A DNA stretch of 62,142 nt, taken from positions 1 to 62,142 of the forward strand of contig CALERQ010000194.1 in assembly GCA_937907305.1 (NCBI GenBank). The letters are read 5' to 3'. The notes beneath the pieces were generated by a model. It did no database searches. It was not told the DNA's origin and saw nothing but the letters and a program-made list of their open reading frames with translations. Positions 16,856 to 24,649 of this stretch are shown here, one piece after another. The translations under genes were made by a program, and so were the position numbers. This DNA comes from an uncultured Clostridia bacterium (GTDB lineage Bacteria > Bacillota > Clostridia > Oscillospirales > Ruminococcaceae). Position 1 is the stretch's first letter. Each line of letters starts with the position of its first letter.

Positions 16856-17925
16856 CCTTCGGGTTCCTCCTCTTCCTCGGTTCCGGCGGGCAGCCACAGG
16901 CATACCCGCGCTCCGCCCTCGGGGCGGTTTTCGGCGGTCATGCGGCCGCCATGTGCTTTTATGATGGCGCTGCAAAGAGTCAGCCCCAGTCCCAGTCCCC
17001 GGCGGCCATCGGCGCAGGAGCGCGGCTGCGGCAGCAGCTTGCGGTCAAAAAGCTGGGGGAGCATCTCCGGCGGGAAGCCCGCGCCGTCATCCTCCACAGC
17101 GATCATCACGGTATCCCCCTGCCCGGCGATCTCCACCCGGATGCGGGTGGCGCCCGCGGCGTGGTTCACCGCGTTTTCCAAAAGGTTCAGAATGACCTGC
17201 TCCATCAGGGTGGCGTCCATCGGGGCGGTCAGGATCTCCTGCGGGCGGATGACCGTGACCGGCAGGGCATTGCGGCTGCGCCGCAGCTTCATCACGGCGC
17301 TGTCCACTATCTCCTCCACCACCTCATCGGTGCGGTGCAGGTTTACCCGCTCCCCGGCCATACGGGTGACCGAAAGCATATTTTCGGAGATGCGGGTCAG
17401 CCACCGGGTCTCCTGGCGGATCTGCTCCAGCAGGGTACGGCGCTCCGCCTCGCTCAGGTCGGGCTGCTCCAGCAGCAGGCTGTCGGCGCCCTCAATGGAA
17501 GCGAGCGGGGTGCGCAGATCGTGGGAGAGCGCCCGCAAAAGGTCCGCCCGGAGTTTTTCGCTTTCGATCTCATACCGCAGGCGCTCGCTCTGCTTTACCC
17601 GGGTGGTAAGGGTGCTGATGACCACCGAGACCACCAGCATGACCATGAAGGTGAGCGGGTAGCCCGTGATGCTCATATCGAAGCTCCAAAAGGGGTAGGT
17701 GAACATGTAGTTGACGCAGAATACCCCGATGACCGAAGCCAGAACACCCCACACATAGCCATTGGTGACCAGCGCCACTATGGCGACAGCCAGCACAAAG
17801 ATGAGAACGGCAAAGGGATTGTTGTCATCGTGCATGCGGGAAAGCACGCTGCATACCGCCACCGCGGCCCCCAGCAGGAGCAGCATCCGCAGGGCATCGT
17901 GCCACCAGGCCTTTTGGGCAGCCAT
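16852..17925 (-). CDS. KdpD-like sensor histidine kinase lacking the N-terminal sensor domains
   Basis: 357 residues: four membrane helices of the DUF4118 type (about 10-110), HisKA with the phosphorylated His in LSHDLRTPLAS, and HATPase with NLLENAVNHA, DDGAGFPPE and GLGLGLTLC. Full KdpD is about 900 residues with N-terminal KdpD and USP domains; both are absent here. The ATG at 17925 follows GGGAGGTG; an in-frame GTG at 17934 lies within that site. The signal read by this short form is unknown; envelope or turgor stress is a guess from the membrane domain. Confidence 0.9.
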   Translation of the reverse strand: MAAQKAWWHDALRMLLLLGAAVAVCSVLSRMHDDNNPFAVLIFVLAVAIVALVTNGYVWGVLASVIGVFCVNYMFTYPFWSFDMSITGYPLTFMVMLVVSVVISTLTTRVKQSERLRYEIESEKLRADLLRALSHDLRTPLASIEGADSLLLEQPDLSEAERRTLLEQIRQETRWLTRISENMLSVTRMAGERVNLHRTDEVVEEIVDSAVMKLRRSRNALPVTVIRPQEILTAPMDATLMEQVILNLLENAVNHAAGATRIRVEIAGQGDTVMIAVEDDGAGFPPEMLPQLFDRKLLPQPRSCADGRRGLGLGLTLCSAIIKAHGGRMTAENRPEGGARVCLWLPAGTEEEEEPEG

Positions 17926-18055
17926 GCCGTTCACCTCCCATCTATTTATAATATTCCAACCTATTATACCATGCTGCGCTGGAGCAGAAAAATAAATTAT
18001 TCGCTAAGATTTTTCTCCGGCGGAACCTTTCCGTAAAATTAGCGGGGGACAGCCG

Positions 18056-18061
18056 TATAAT
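18056..18061 (+). promoter_or_regulatory. -10 box of the small membrane gene
   Basis: TATAAT, 46 bases before the small gene start. The -35 region is weak (TCCGTA or GTAAAA), so an activator or extended -10 may be needed. Confidence 0.4.
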
Positions 18062-18106
18062 GGTACCAAACCAAAACCCCGAGAGGTTTATGAGGAGGAT
18101 ATCATT

Positions 18107-18253
18107 ATGCACACCCAGGCGTACATCGAAGCTCGTAAGGAATTCATCAACTGCATCGTGCTCAGCCCCATCTGTATTTTTGTTTCGCTCATCATCGCGT
18201 TTACCGAGTGGCTGCCCATTATGCGCGCGGAGAAAAACAAGGTAGAGGCGTAA
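18107..18253 (+). CDS. Small single-pass membrane protein, 48 aa
   Basis: Reads from ATG at 18107 to TAA at 18253, with a textbook AGGAGG eight bases upstream. A polar N-terminal 15 residues (MHTQAYIEARKEF) precedes one hydrophobic helix (about 16-39, containing CIVLSPICIFVSLIIAF), and the C-terminus is short and charged. It has its own -10 box and its own terminator, so it is a stand-alone transcription unit. Function unknown; small single-helix proteins of this kind often bind larger membrane complexes or sensors, and it sits divergently next to the KdpD-like kinase. Confidence 0.7.
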   Translation: MHTQAYIEARKEFINCIVLSPICIFVSLIIAFTEWLPIMRAEKNKVEA

Positions 18254-18292
18254 CCATACATACCACACACTTTTCCGATAGATCATCCCGCG

Positions 18293-18330
18293 AAAGGCGG
18301 CGCAGTACTGGTGGCTGTGCCGCCTTTTGT
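18293..18330 (+). terminator. Rho-independent terminator
   Basis: AAAGGCGGC (18293-18301) pairs with GCCGCCTTT (18319-18327) and runs into TTTGTG. It ends the transcript of the 48-residue membrane protein. Confidence 0.75.
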
Positions 18331-18374
18331 GTATTCCGAAAGCTAAAATAGGGCCATAAATAGGGCCATAAAAA

Positions 18375-18388
18375 TGTTTCATGAAACA
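18375..18388. promoter_or_regulatory. Perfect 14-bp palindrome
   Basis: TGTTTCATGAAACA is self-complementary over 14 bases, as a dimeric repressor site would be. It lies between two terminators and next to a short direct repeat (ATAGGGCCATAA twice, about 18351-18372), so its target gene is unclear. Confidence 0.35.
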
Positions 18389-18426
18389 AAAAATCCCCGC
18401 CAAAAGACGGGGATCTGTGTTTTTCG
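18389..18426. terminator. Bidirectional terminator
   Basis: ATCCCCG and CGGGGAT enclose an 8-base loop, with A-runs on the left and T-runs on the right. Read on the minus strand it ends the hydrolase transcript. Confidence 0.75.
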
Positions 18427-18431
18427 GCGGG

Positions 18432-19367
18432 TCATTCGGCCTTGGGCATGTGGCTGTCCAGGTAGTCAATGATATCCCGGAACAGCTCCTCCTTCAGTGC
18501 CTCATTGTGCACCTCATGCCGGGCGCCGTGGTACAGGGTGATGGTCACATCCTTTAGCCCCTGGGCCTTCAGGCCCTCGTACACCTCGGTGACGCCCTTG
18601 CCGTTGTTGCCTACGGCGTCCTCATCCCCGGCGTACAGCCACACGGGCAGGTCCTTGGGGATGGCGGCATACCATTCGGGACGGTTGCAGCGGTCCACCA
18701 GCTCCAGCAGCTCGCCGTAGCCGCTGTTGGTAAAGATAAAGCTGCACCAGGGGTCCTTGATATACTTGCGGCAGACCTCCTCATCGTGGCAGATCCAGTC
18801 CACCAGCGTTTTCTGCTCGGTCTGCTTATTGTTGTTGCCGGTGGTCAGCATATACAGCAGCTTGGAGGTCCCTTTCTTGCCGCCGAACAGCGAAACCAGG
18901 GCGACCAGCGCCTTGCCGGGACCGGCGGCGGGGTTCTTCCCGGCGGTGCCGCTGATGAGCAGCGCCTGGAGATTCTTACCGTAGCGGGCGGCGTACAGCC
19001 GCACCACAAAGGAGCCCATGCTGTGCCCCAGCAGGAAGTAGGGCAGCCCGGCAAAGTGGGCGCTGACAGCCTTCCGCTCGATCTCCTGATCCTCCACCAG
19101 GTTGTTCCAGGCGCCCTTTTCGCCAAAGTAGCCCAGCATCTCATTGTTCAGCCGGGCGGTGGAGCCATGCCCCAGGTGGTCAATGCCGCAGACGGCGTAG
19201 CCGGCGTCGGTCAGGTGCTGGGCCAGCTCCTCATACCGCAGGATGTACTCGCACATGCCGTGGCAGATCTGCACCACAGCGCGGGGGTGTCCCTCCGGCA
19301 GGAATAAAAAGCCCGAAAGCTTGCTTTTGCCATCGCTGGAATCCAGGGTAAAGGTTCTCTTCTCCAT
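18432..19367 (-). CDS. Alpha/beta hydrolase (lysophospholipase / monoacylglycerol lipase-like)
   Basis: 311 residues of the S33-type alpha/beta hydrolase fold. Nucleophile Ser in GHSMGS (about 114), acid Asp in YAGDEDAVG (about 254) and His in GARHEVHNE (about 286) form the triad; ICHGMCEY near 35 supplies the oxyanion region. It probably hydrolyses monoacylglycerols or lysophospholipids in the cytoplasm or at the membrane; there is no signal peptide. The ATG follows AGGACAAAAGAGG. The short gap to the gene upstream on this strand (19399) suggests a two-gene unit. Confidence 0.9.
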   Translation of the reverse strand: MEKRTFTLDSSDGKSKLSGFLFLPEGHPRAVVQICHGMCEYILRYEELAQHLTDAGYAVCGIDHLGHGSTARLNNEMLGYFGEKGAWNNLVEDQEIERKAVSAHFAGLPYFLLGHSMGSFVVRLYAARYGKNLQALLISGTAGKNPAAGPGKALVALVSLFGGKKGTSKLLYMLTTGNNNKQTEQKTLVDWICHDEEVCRKYIKDPWCSFIFTNSGYGELLELVDRCNRPEWYAAIPKDLPVWLYAGDEDAVGNNGKGVTEVYEGLKAQGLKDVTITLYHGARHEVHNEALKEELFRDIIDYLDSHMPKAE

Positions 19368-19398
19368 ACCTCTTTTGTCCTCCTCGGTTTTATTGCGC

Positions 19399-19833
19399 TT
19401 ACACCAGCGCGCGGTCCACCGCGGTCACCTCCTGCGCGTCGCCGGCAGGGTCCACGGTGTAAAAGGTCAGGTACTCAAAGCGGGTCCACAGCCGGGGCAG
19501 CAGGTCGCTGCCGCCGCCGGGCATACCGGTCACCACATAGCGGGGCAGGCTCTCCGCCAGCAGCTGCGCCAAGCTGCGTTCGGGGTCTTCGCTGTAATGC
19601 ACGGTCATGCGGGCGCCGGCATTCAGGCTGGTGCGGTACAGGTGCTCTATGGCGGCGGGGTCCGGCGCATTGCCAAACCGCGCGATGTTCTGTACCTCCA
19701 GTACGCACTGGTGTTCATCGGCCAGGCGCCTCCCGGCCAGGATCAAACGGTCGCAGCTGAGCTGGTCGGTCACCAATACCAGCACGGTAGGATGCAGTTT
19801 TTGCGGCTTGCGGGTAGTCACCAACTGGGTCAA
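19399..19833 (-). CDS. Universal-stress-protein-like small protein
   Basis: 144 residues with alternating strands and helices: a first beta strand HPTVLVLVTDQLSCDRLI followed by a long helix and VLEVQNIA, reminiscent of the USP domain of KdpD, ending with a VVTGMPGGGSDLL loop. The probable start is TTG at 19833 just after AAGGAG; that spacing is tight, and a GTG five codons in is an alternative. A truncated KdpD missing exactly its USP region lies 1.5 kb away, but a functional link is speculation. The ATP-binding GxxG signature of USPs is not clearly conserved. Confidence 0.6.
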   Translation of the reverse strand: MTQLVTTRKPQKLHPTVLVLVTDQLSCDRLILAGRRLADEHQCVLEVQNIARFGNAPDPAAIEHLYRTSLNAGARMTVHYSEDPERSLAQLLAESLPRYVVTGMPGGGSDLLPRLWTRFEYLTFYTVDPAGDAQEVTAVDRALV

Positions 19834-19992
19834 CGCTCCTTTATGTTATTTTTGCATAGCGCTCCGCCATTTGGCGGGTTCTTCCGCTTACATTATAACA
19901 AATCCCGCCGCAAAAAGAAACGAAAGTGAGAAATCTTCACGAAATGTTTGCAAATCGGCATAAAAGGGCTGCCGCTCAATTTAGATAAAAAG

Positions 19993-20021
19993 TTGACGAA
20001 CGGCCGAAAAAGCGGTATCAT
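19993..20021 (+). promoter_or_regulatory. Sigma-A promoter of rex
   Basis: TTGACG (19993-19998), 17 bases, TATCAT (20016-20021). A partial inverted repeat GTGA-N7-TCAC lies about 50 bases upstream; it is too weak to call a Rex box. Confidence 0.65.
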
Positions 20022-20084
20022 ATAAGTAAAGCGGCACTCCGCGTATGCCCCACCGTGCCGCAGGATAATACGAGGTGAGCGAGC

Positions 20085-20741
20085 ATGAACGAAAAAACGG
20101 TTTCCATTTCGGTGATCCGGCGCCTGCCGCGGTACTACCGCTATTTGGGGATGCTGCTGCACAGCGGCGTGACCCGTATCTCCTCCAAGGAGCTGGCCGC
20201 GCAGATGAAGGTCACCGCCAGTCAGATCCGTCAGGACTTAAATTGCTTCGGTGGCTTTGGTCAGCAGGGCTACGGCTACAATGTGGAGCTATTGTATAAA
20301 GAGATCGGCGCCATCCTGGGTGTCGAAAAAAAGATCCCGGCCATTCTTATCGGCTGCGGCACCCGCGGCCAGAGCCTCATCCGGGAGGACGACCTGTTCC
20401 GGGACCGCGGCTTTGAGCTGATCGGGGCCTTCGATAAATCCCCGGCGAAGATCGGCCAGGTGCTGCCCAATGGCCTGACGGTGCAGGATGTCGCCGCCCT
20501 GCCGGAATTTTGCCGTCAGCGCGGCCCGCACATGGCGGTGGTGTGCATCCCCCGGGATGCCGCCGAGCAGATGGCGGAAACGCTGGTGGAATCCGGTATC
20601 CGGTCCTTCTGGAATTTCTCCAGCTACGATTTTAAGCTGAAGTATGAGGAGTATCCTTCGGTCAATGTCCACCTGGGCGATAGTCTGCTGACCCTCTCCT
20701 ACCTGGTGAACCACCCCAAGGGCGAGCCGCAGGAAGAATAA
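20085..20741 (+). CDS. rex: Redox-sensing transcriptional repressor Rex
   Basis: 218 residues: N-terminal winged helix (LPRYYRYLGML, ELAAQMKVTASQIRQDL with FGGFGQQGYGY) and a C-terminal Rossmann domain with IGCGTRGQSLI as the NADH-binding glycine loop. Rex dimers leave DNA when the NADH/NAD ratio rises and so control fermentation genes. It is a plausible regulator of the butyrate-forming genes of this genome. GAGGTGAGCGAGC supplies the binding site for the ATG at 20085. Monocistronic, with promoter and terminator. Confidence 0.95.
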   Translation: MNEKTVSISVIRRLPRYYRYLGMLLHSGVTRISSKELAAQMKVTASQIRQDLNCFGGFGQQGYGYNVELLYKEIGAILGVEKKIPAILIGCGTRGQSLIREDDLFRDRGFELIGAFDKSPAKIGQVLPNGLTVQDVAALPEFCRQRGPHMAVVCIPRDAAEQMAETLVESGIRSFWNFSSYDFKLKYEEYPSVNVHLGDSLLTLSYLVNHPKGEPQEE

Positions 20742-20750
20742 GCGTACATA

Positions 20751-20780
20751 AAAAAGCTCCCCCGTGCGGGGAGCCTTTTC
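20751..20780 (+). terminator. Rho-independent terminator
   Basis: GCTCCCC and GGGGAGC arms with a 5-base loop, followed by CTTTTC and preceded by an A-run. It ends rex. Confidence 0.8.
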
Positions 20781-20784
20781 TATT

Positions 20785-21575
20785 CCCGGCAGAACACATC
20801 TCGCTCCGCCCTCAAGGCTCCCCTGCGCAAAGGCTGTGGCACCGCACCAGCTGAAAGCCTCCCTTGTGCAAAGGGAGGTGGCACGGCGCAGCCGTGACGG
20901 AGGGATTGTTAGCACAAAATAAGGCCAAATTTCTTTTCGCCTGTCGGCGGCGCGGAGCCTTTTAGATATCAAAATTTGTACGCCTGCCCGGCGAGGGGTT
21001 ACTTTTCTGTGAAGAAAAGTAACCAAAAGTCACTCGGGGAGGACCCCGAGACCCCCGACGCATCGGTACGCCCCGACCGGAAGGTCTTTGACCTCCCGGA
21101 TCTGGGGCTAGACGACGCTGATAAGGAGCCGCAGGCGCATTTAATTTGGCCCCTGCTGCACCCAAAATAAAATGCGCCGTAGGCACCTTGAGAGCGTATC
21201 TGCGGCGCCGTACGGATCGACTTTTCAGCATTCGCTGAAAAGTCCAATTCGTATCCAGCCGCAGCTTGAGCGTTAGGGGGTCTTGGGGCACAGCCCCAAG
21301 TGTGTTTTGCCTACTTTTGCACATACAAAAGTAGGCCCCCGCCGGGCAGGCGTACCAGCTGTCACCCTTCGGTGACTCCGCGCCGCCTTTAGGCGACCAC
21401 AATCTTGACCTAAAAATTCTTTTGCTCCTTTTCTTCACAGAAAAGTAGGACCCCGGCGGCGAGCCGTACAGACTTTGTACCCTACAAAATCTTTGCCCCG
21501 CCGCCAGGCGACCACCAATTTGTCCCCAATTAATATCTTTTACCCGCTTTTCTTCATAGAAAAGTACGCCCGCGC
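20785..21575. repeat. Composite intergenic repeat, copy 2, with MITE-like module
   Basis: About 800 bases without a gene. It contains (a) a module near 20853-20905 (AAAGCCTCCCTT, GGCACGGCGCAGCCGTGA) that recurs inverted at 26708-26760; (b) hairpins of the TACTTTTC-N-GAAAAGTA type near 21001, 21308, 21424 and 21548, most followed by a CCCGCCGGGCAGGCGT-like sequence; and (c) a segment at 21170-21300 that matches 1-130 in inverse orientation and holds the inverted pair CGGATCGACTTTTCAGC/GCTGAAAAGTCC. The last hairpin overlaps the 3' end of rsmA. Confidence 0.75.
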
Positions 21576-22409
21576 CAGCGCCTTCCACTGCTCCAGCGTC
21601 ACCTGCTCCGCCCGGGCGTTTTCCGGCAGCCCGGCGGCCGCCAGCAGCGCGCGGGTGGCGTCCTTCTCCCACCGCAGTCCGGCGGAAAGGGAATTGAGCA
21701 TCGTCTTGCGCCGCTGGCCAAACCCGGCCCGCACCACCGCGAAGAAGTCCTCCCGCGGCGGCAGGTCCTCCGGCAGCTCCTGCGGCAGGTCCAGCCGGAT
21801 CACCGCGCTATCCACCGCCGGGGCCGGCAAAAAGGACCCCCTTGAGACCGGGAACAGCATCTTCGGCGTGCTGTAATACCACACCGCCGCGCTGATGGCC
21901 CCGCATTCCCGGGTGCCCGGCGCCGCCGTAATGCGCACCGCGGCCTCCTTTTGCACCATTACCGTCAGCGAGCGAATGGGCAGGGGCTCCTCCAGCAGCC
22001 GCATGATGATAGGCGAGGTGATATAGTAGGGCAGGTTGGCGCACACCACCACCGGCATCCCGCCAAAGTGCTCCTCCAGGAGCGCCGGCAGGTCCAGTTC
22101 CATCGCGTCCCCCTGCACTATGGTCACATTCTTAAATTCCGCCAGCGTTTCCGCCAGGATGGGTGGCAGCCGGTCATCCAGCTCTATCGCCACCACCTTT
22201 TCCGCCCGGCGGCACAGCTCCGCCGTCAGCACGCCAAAGCCCGGCCCGATCTCCAGCACCCCCACACCGGGGGCGGCGCCGCCCAGCTCCGCCATTTTGG
22301 GGCATACGCCGGGGTTGATGATAAAATTCTGCCCCAGCGCGCGGGAAAAGGAAAATCCATGGCGCTGCAGCAGCTCCTTGATGACGGCGGGATCGGTAAG
22401 TGTGGGCAT
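21540..22409 (-). CDS. rsmA: 16S rRNA dimethyladenosine transferase RsmA (KsgA)
   Basis: 289 residues. It dimethylates two adjacent adenines in the 3' hairpin of 16S rRNA during 30S assembly. Visible motifs: LGQNFIINPGV, SAM loop VLEIGPGFGVLT (motif I), the acidic VVAIELDD, GDAMELDL, catalytic NLPYYITSP (motif IV) and FGQRRKTMLNSL. The ATG at 22409 follows GGAGG; an upstream in-frame extension lacks a binding site. The last seven or so codons (YFSMKKSG) are encoded by a repeat hairpin of the TTTTCTTCATAGAAAA type, so the native C-terminus was probably replaced by the inserted repeat. Confidence 0.95.
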   Translation of the reverse strand: MPTLTDPAVIKELLQRHGFSFSRALGQNFIINPGVCPKMAELGGAAPGVGVLEIGPGFGVLTAELCRRAEKVVAIELDDRLPPILAETLAEFKNVTIVQGDAMELDLPALLEEHFGGMPVVVCANLPYYITSPIIMRLLEEPLPIRSLTVMVQKEAAVRITAAPGTRECGAISAAVWYYSTPKMLFPVSRGSFLPAPAVDSAVIRLDLPQELPEDLPPREDFFAVVRAGFGQRRKTMLNSLSAGLRWEKDATRALLAAAGLPENARAEQVTLEQWKALARAYFSMKKSG

Positions 22410-22744
22410 GGCGGCCTCCTTGCGGGGTGATTTTTCGCTTTTCAGTATATCGTTTTTGGGGCAAAAATGCAACACGCACCCGCTATTTTGTAAAGGCCGC
22501 TATACGGAAAGTATTTCACACTTTCCACCGGGTTTTCCACATTCCTGGGGTGGAAAAGCCCGAATTTGTGTCAAAATTGTGACAATCAAGGGCTTTTGGG
22601 GGCAATTTCCCACTAAATGGGTGTGGAAAACCGTGTCTCCGCCAGGCAAGGCCCTAAAACACCTCGTAATGGTTCCGGAATGTCAACCCCCTTTGCCCCC
22701 TAAATTTTATCCTTATTTTTGATGGAGTTTGACGAGAAACCGTC
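22410..22744. other. Intergenic stretch with no recognised feature
   Basis: Some 330 bases between rsmA and the tRNA-Leu promoter. There are a few GTGGAAAA-type repeats (near 22524, 22549 and 22621), but no gene, terminator or regulatory motif that I can support. Confidence 0.4.
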
Positions 22745-22772
22745 TTGACAACAGGGAATAAGATGGTATAAT
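22745..22772 (+). promoter_or_regulatory. tRNA-Leu promoter
   Basis: TTGACA (22745-22750), 16 bases, TATAAT (22767-22772), 13 bases before the tRNA. Confidence 0.8.
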
Positions 22773-22785
22773 AATAAAGCGCTAT

Positions 22786-22869
22786 GCGGAAGTGCTGGAA
22801 TCGGCAGACAGGCACGTTTGAGGTGCGTGTGTCCATGACGTGTGGGTTCAAGTCCCATCTTCCGCACCA
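22786..22869 (+). tRNA. tRNA-Leu (GAG)
   Basis: Acceptor GCGGAAG pairs with CTTCCGC; the anticodon stem CACGT/GCGTG encloses TTGAGGT, giving anticodon GAG for leucine CUU/CUC codons. It has a long variable arm as expected for leucine, a GGTTCAAGTCC T-arm and an encoded CCA. It has its own promoter and terminator. Phage-like genes begin about 700 bases downstream. Confidence 0.95.
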
Positions 22870-22873
22870 AAAA

Positions 22874-22906
22874 GAAAAAGACGCCTTTGGGCGTCTTTTT
22901 CTTTTT
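22874..22906 (+). terminator. tRNA-Leu terminator
   Basis: AAAAAGACGCC-TTTG-GGCGTCTTTTT follows the CCA end immediately. Confidence 0.85.
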
Positions 22907-23103
22907 GGTGCGTCGGGGAGCAGAAAGCCTGCGCAAAGGACCAGTCTATGCCCTGATGAAACGCGAAAGACAACCCTGACGGTTTTCTTTCACACTATCT
23001 TTCCCTCCGAAGGTGCAGGCTTGTCCAGATATTACCGGCCGTCTTTTTCTTTTTGGTGCGTCGGGGAACGGAAAGCCTGCACAAAGGGCCAGTCTGCCCC
23101 TGC
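22893..23103. repeat. ~60-bp direct repeat flanking 85 bp
   Basis: The segment from 22893 (GTCTTTTTCTTTTTGGTGCG, then a stretch ending CCAGTCTATGCCCTG at about 22955) recurs from about 23040 to 23103 with few changes. The first copy is the right arm of the tRNA terminator. The pair could be a small duplication or a relic of integration beside the tRNA gene. Confidence 0.65.
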
Positions 23104-23177
23104 TTAAGTGCGGAATAAGCTATTTTCACCTGTTTGGTGAAAGTGTTTGGTGAAAGGAAAATCTGATGAAATCAAAA

Positions 23178-23395
23178 CAGAGGGGCCGCTCTCTCTTGCA
23201 GAGCAGCCCCTCTGTCCAAAACGACCACACCGGGTCGTTTTGGACATTCACCCCCGGCAGAGCGCCCTCCGGAAAGCCATGGGGCCAGCCTGTGTGGGAT
23301 GCATCCTCAAAAATATCTGGCTGATATTTTTGAGTTGATGCATGAATGGTATTTCGCTCGCCGCGGCGAGCGACCGGCCTTTTGAAAAAGGCCGG
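23178..23395. repeat. Cluster of five hairpins
   Basis: In 220 bases: CAGAGGGGC...GCCCCTCTG (23178-23214); CCAAAACGACC-ACACCG-GGTCGTTTTGG (23216-23243); ATGCATC plus CTCAAAAATATC-TGGCT-GATATTTTTGAG plus GATGCAT (23299-23343); the palindrome GCTCGCCGCGGCGAGC (23356-23371); and CCGGCCTTTT-GA-AAAAGGCCGG (23374-23395). Alternating purine-pyrimidine DNA follows to about 23490. No gene lies here. Confidence 0.75.
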
Positions 23396-23592
23396 CGCCA
23401 AAACTTTTTACATTTTTCCTCTCGCGCACGCGCGCGCACCCGCCCGTACCCGCGCGCCATATGCGTGTATATATGCGCGCGCACGGGGCTCAGTCCGGAT
23501 TATGGGACTTTCCATCTGCTACAATGAAACCGTGGAAAGCAGCCGGCAGCCCCTTATCCCAGGAGAGAAACCGAGAAGAAAACCGCCGCCGG

Positions 23593-23937
23593 TCACCCAT
23601 TCCGGGCGGCCAGCAGCCCCGCCGCAAAGTCCCTTACCCGCTGCTTTTCCGCCGGGGTCAGCCGGGCCAGCAGCGCCCCCAGGCTCTCCCCACCCAGTCC
23701 GTCCTCCGCCGGGAGGGCGGGCTTTTCTATTTGCGGCGAATTGCCGCACAGCCAGTCCACCGTCACATTGTATTTTTCGGCGATCTCCCGCAGCTTTCCC
23801 CGGTAGGAGCCGCTCCGTCCGGCCCGCCAGTCGGCCACCACATTGCCGGTTTTGTAGCCCAGCGACCGGGCAAATTCCGCGTCCGCCCCATGCCGGTCCG
23901 GGATCAGGGATAGAATTCTTTGCAGCATAATATCCAT
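23593..23937 (-). CDS. XRE-family phage-type repressor
   Basis: 114 residues. The N-terminal half is a Cro/CI-like helix-turn-helix (LQRILSLI, FARSLGYKTGNVVADWRAGRSGS, LREIAEKYNVTVDWLCG); the C-terminal half (ALLARLTPAEKQRVRDFAAGLL) is a short helical dimerisation segment. The ATG at 23937 follows AAGGAGCGAAAAT. Upstream and divergent lies a promoter with an inverted repeat, as for a phage repressor controlling both itself and the plus-strand genes. Confidence 0.88.
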   Translation of the reverse strand: MDIMLQRILSLIPDRHGADAEFARSLGYKTGNVVADWRAGRSGSYRGKLREIAEKYNVTVDWLCGNSPQIEKPALPAEDGLGGESLGALLARLTPAEKQRVRDFAAGLLAARNG

Positions 23938-23972
23938 ATTTTCGCTCCTTATATTGGCTAAATCTACAAAAA

Positions 23973-23987
23973 CTCACAAATCGTGAG
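23973..23987. promoter_or_regulatory. Probable repressor operator
   Basis: CTCAC-AAATC-GTGAG inverted repeat 36 bases upstream of the XRE gene. A related, less symmetric TCACACGAAACATGA lies within the spacer of the divergent promoter (24001-24015), so one protein could shut both directions. Confidence 0.55.
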
Positions 23988-23994
23988 AAAACAC

Positions 23995-24023
23995 TTGAAA
24001 TCACACGAAACATGAGTTACAAT
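23995..24023 (+). promoter_or_regulatory. Divergent promoter controlled by the XRE operator
   Basis: TTGAAA (23995-24000), 17 bases, TACAAT (24018-24023). It points at the tandem repeat and the DUF6273/holin-like genes. Confidence 0.6.
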
Positions 24024-24145
24024 GGAAAGTGGGACCTTTCCCCAAACGCTCTGTTTCGCAAGATTTTTAGCTTGTTCAAGCGACTTTACACTCTCATCAT
24101 ACCGCAAAAAGCCGCCCTTGTCAAGTGCTTTCAATCCACATGAAC

Positions 24146-24640
24146 ATGAGCTTTTGGAAGCGTCCCCGCCGGGGGAACGGCCTGCCGCGGCAAGGGGGAG
24201 CCGTCCGCACCGGCAGAAATCAAACAGCCCGGCCGCAGTGCCGGAGAGAGAGGAAACCGATGGAACACCGAACCAGAAGCCAAAAAGGGGCTGCGACTGC
24301 TGCCCTGGACGGTCTTGTCAGCATGGTTTTTGGCGCGGTCCCAGCCAGGAGGACAGCCTGCCGCGGCAGGGGGGAGCCGTCCGTCCCGGCAGAAATCAAA
24401 CAGCTCGGCCGCAGTGCCGGAGAGAGAGGAAACCGATGGAACACCGAACCAGAAGCCAAAAAGGGGCTGCGACTGCTGCCCTGGACGGTCTTGTCAGCAT
24501 GGTTTTTGGCGCGGTTCCAGCCGGGGAAACGGCCTGCCGCGGCAGGGGGGAGCCGTCCGCCCCGACAAAAATCAAACGACCCGGCCACAGTGCCGGAGAG
24601 AGAGGAAACCGATGAAACACAACACAAAAAACCGAAAGGG
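24146..24640 (+). repeat. 176-bp tandem direct repeat, nearly three units
   Basis: CCTGCCGCGG starts at 24181, 24357 and 24533, exactly 176 bases apart; the start codon after GAGAGAGAGGAAACCG recurs at 24260, 24436 and 24612 with the same spacing. Units one and two are nearly identical; the third diverges after the start codon. Because 176 is not a multiple of three, a frame running through changes phase at each unit. In the last unit the start opens a 13-codon frame (MKHNTKNRKGAAA) whose stop overlaps the next gene's ATG. Confidence 0.9.
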
Positions 24641-24649
24641 GGCTGCCGC

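Noticed and set aside
19920..19950. Rex operator for autoregulation
   Set aside because: GTGA-N7-TCAC is only a partial match and too far from the promoter elements to support a call.
20785..21575. Insertion sequence
   Set aside because: No transposase frame or terminal inverted repeats could be found; described only as a repeat element.
24146..24640. CRISPR array
   Set aside because: Units are 176 bp, contiguous and without spacers; no cas genes nearby. No CRISPR-like array was seen in the window.
24125..24649. In-frame N-terminal extension of the DUF6273-like protein
   Set aside because: It only translates the tandem repeat in shifting frames and starts without a good binding site.
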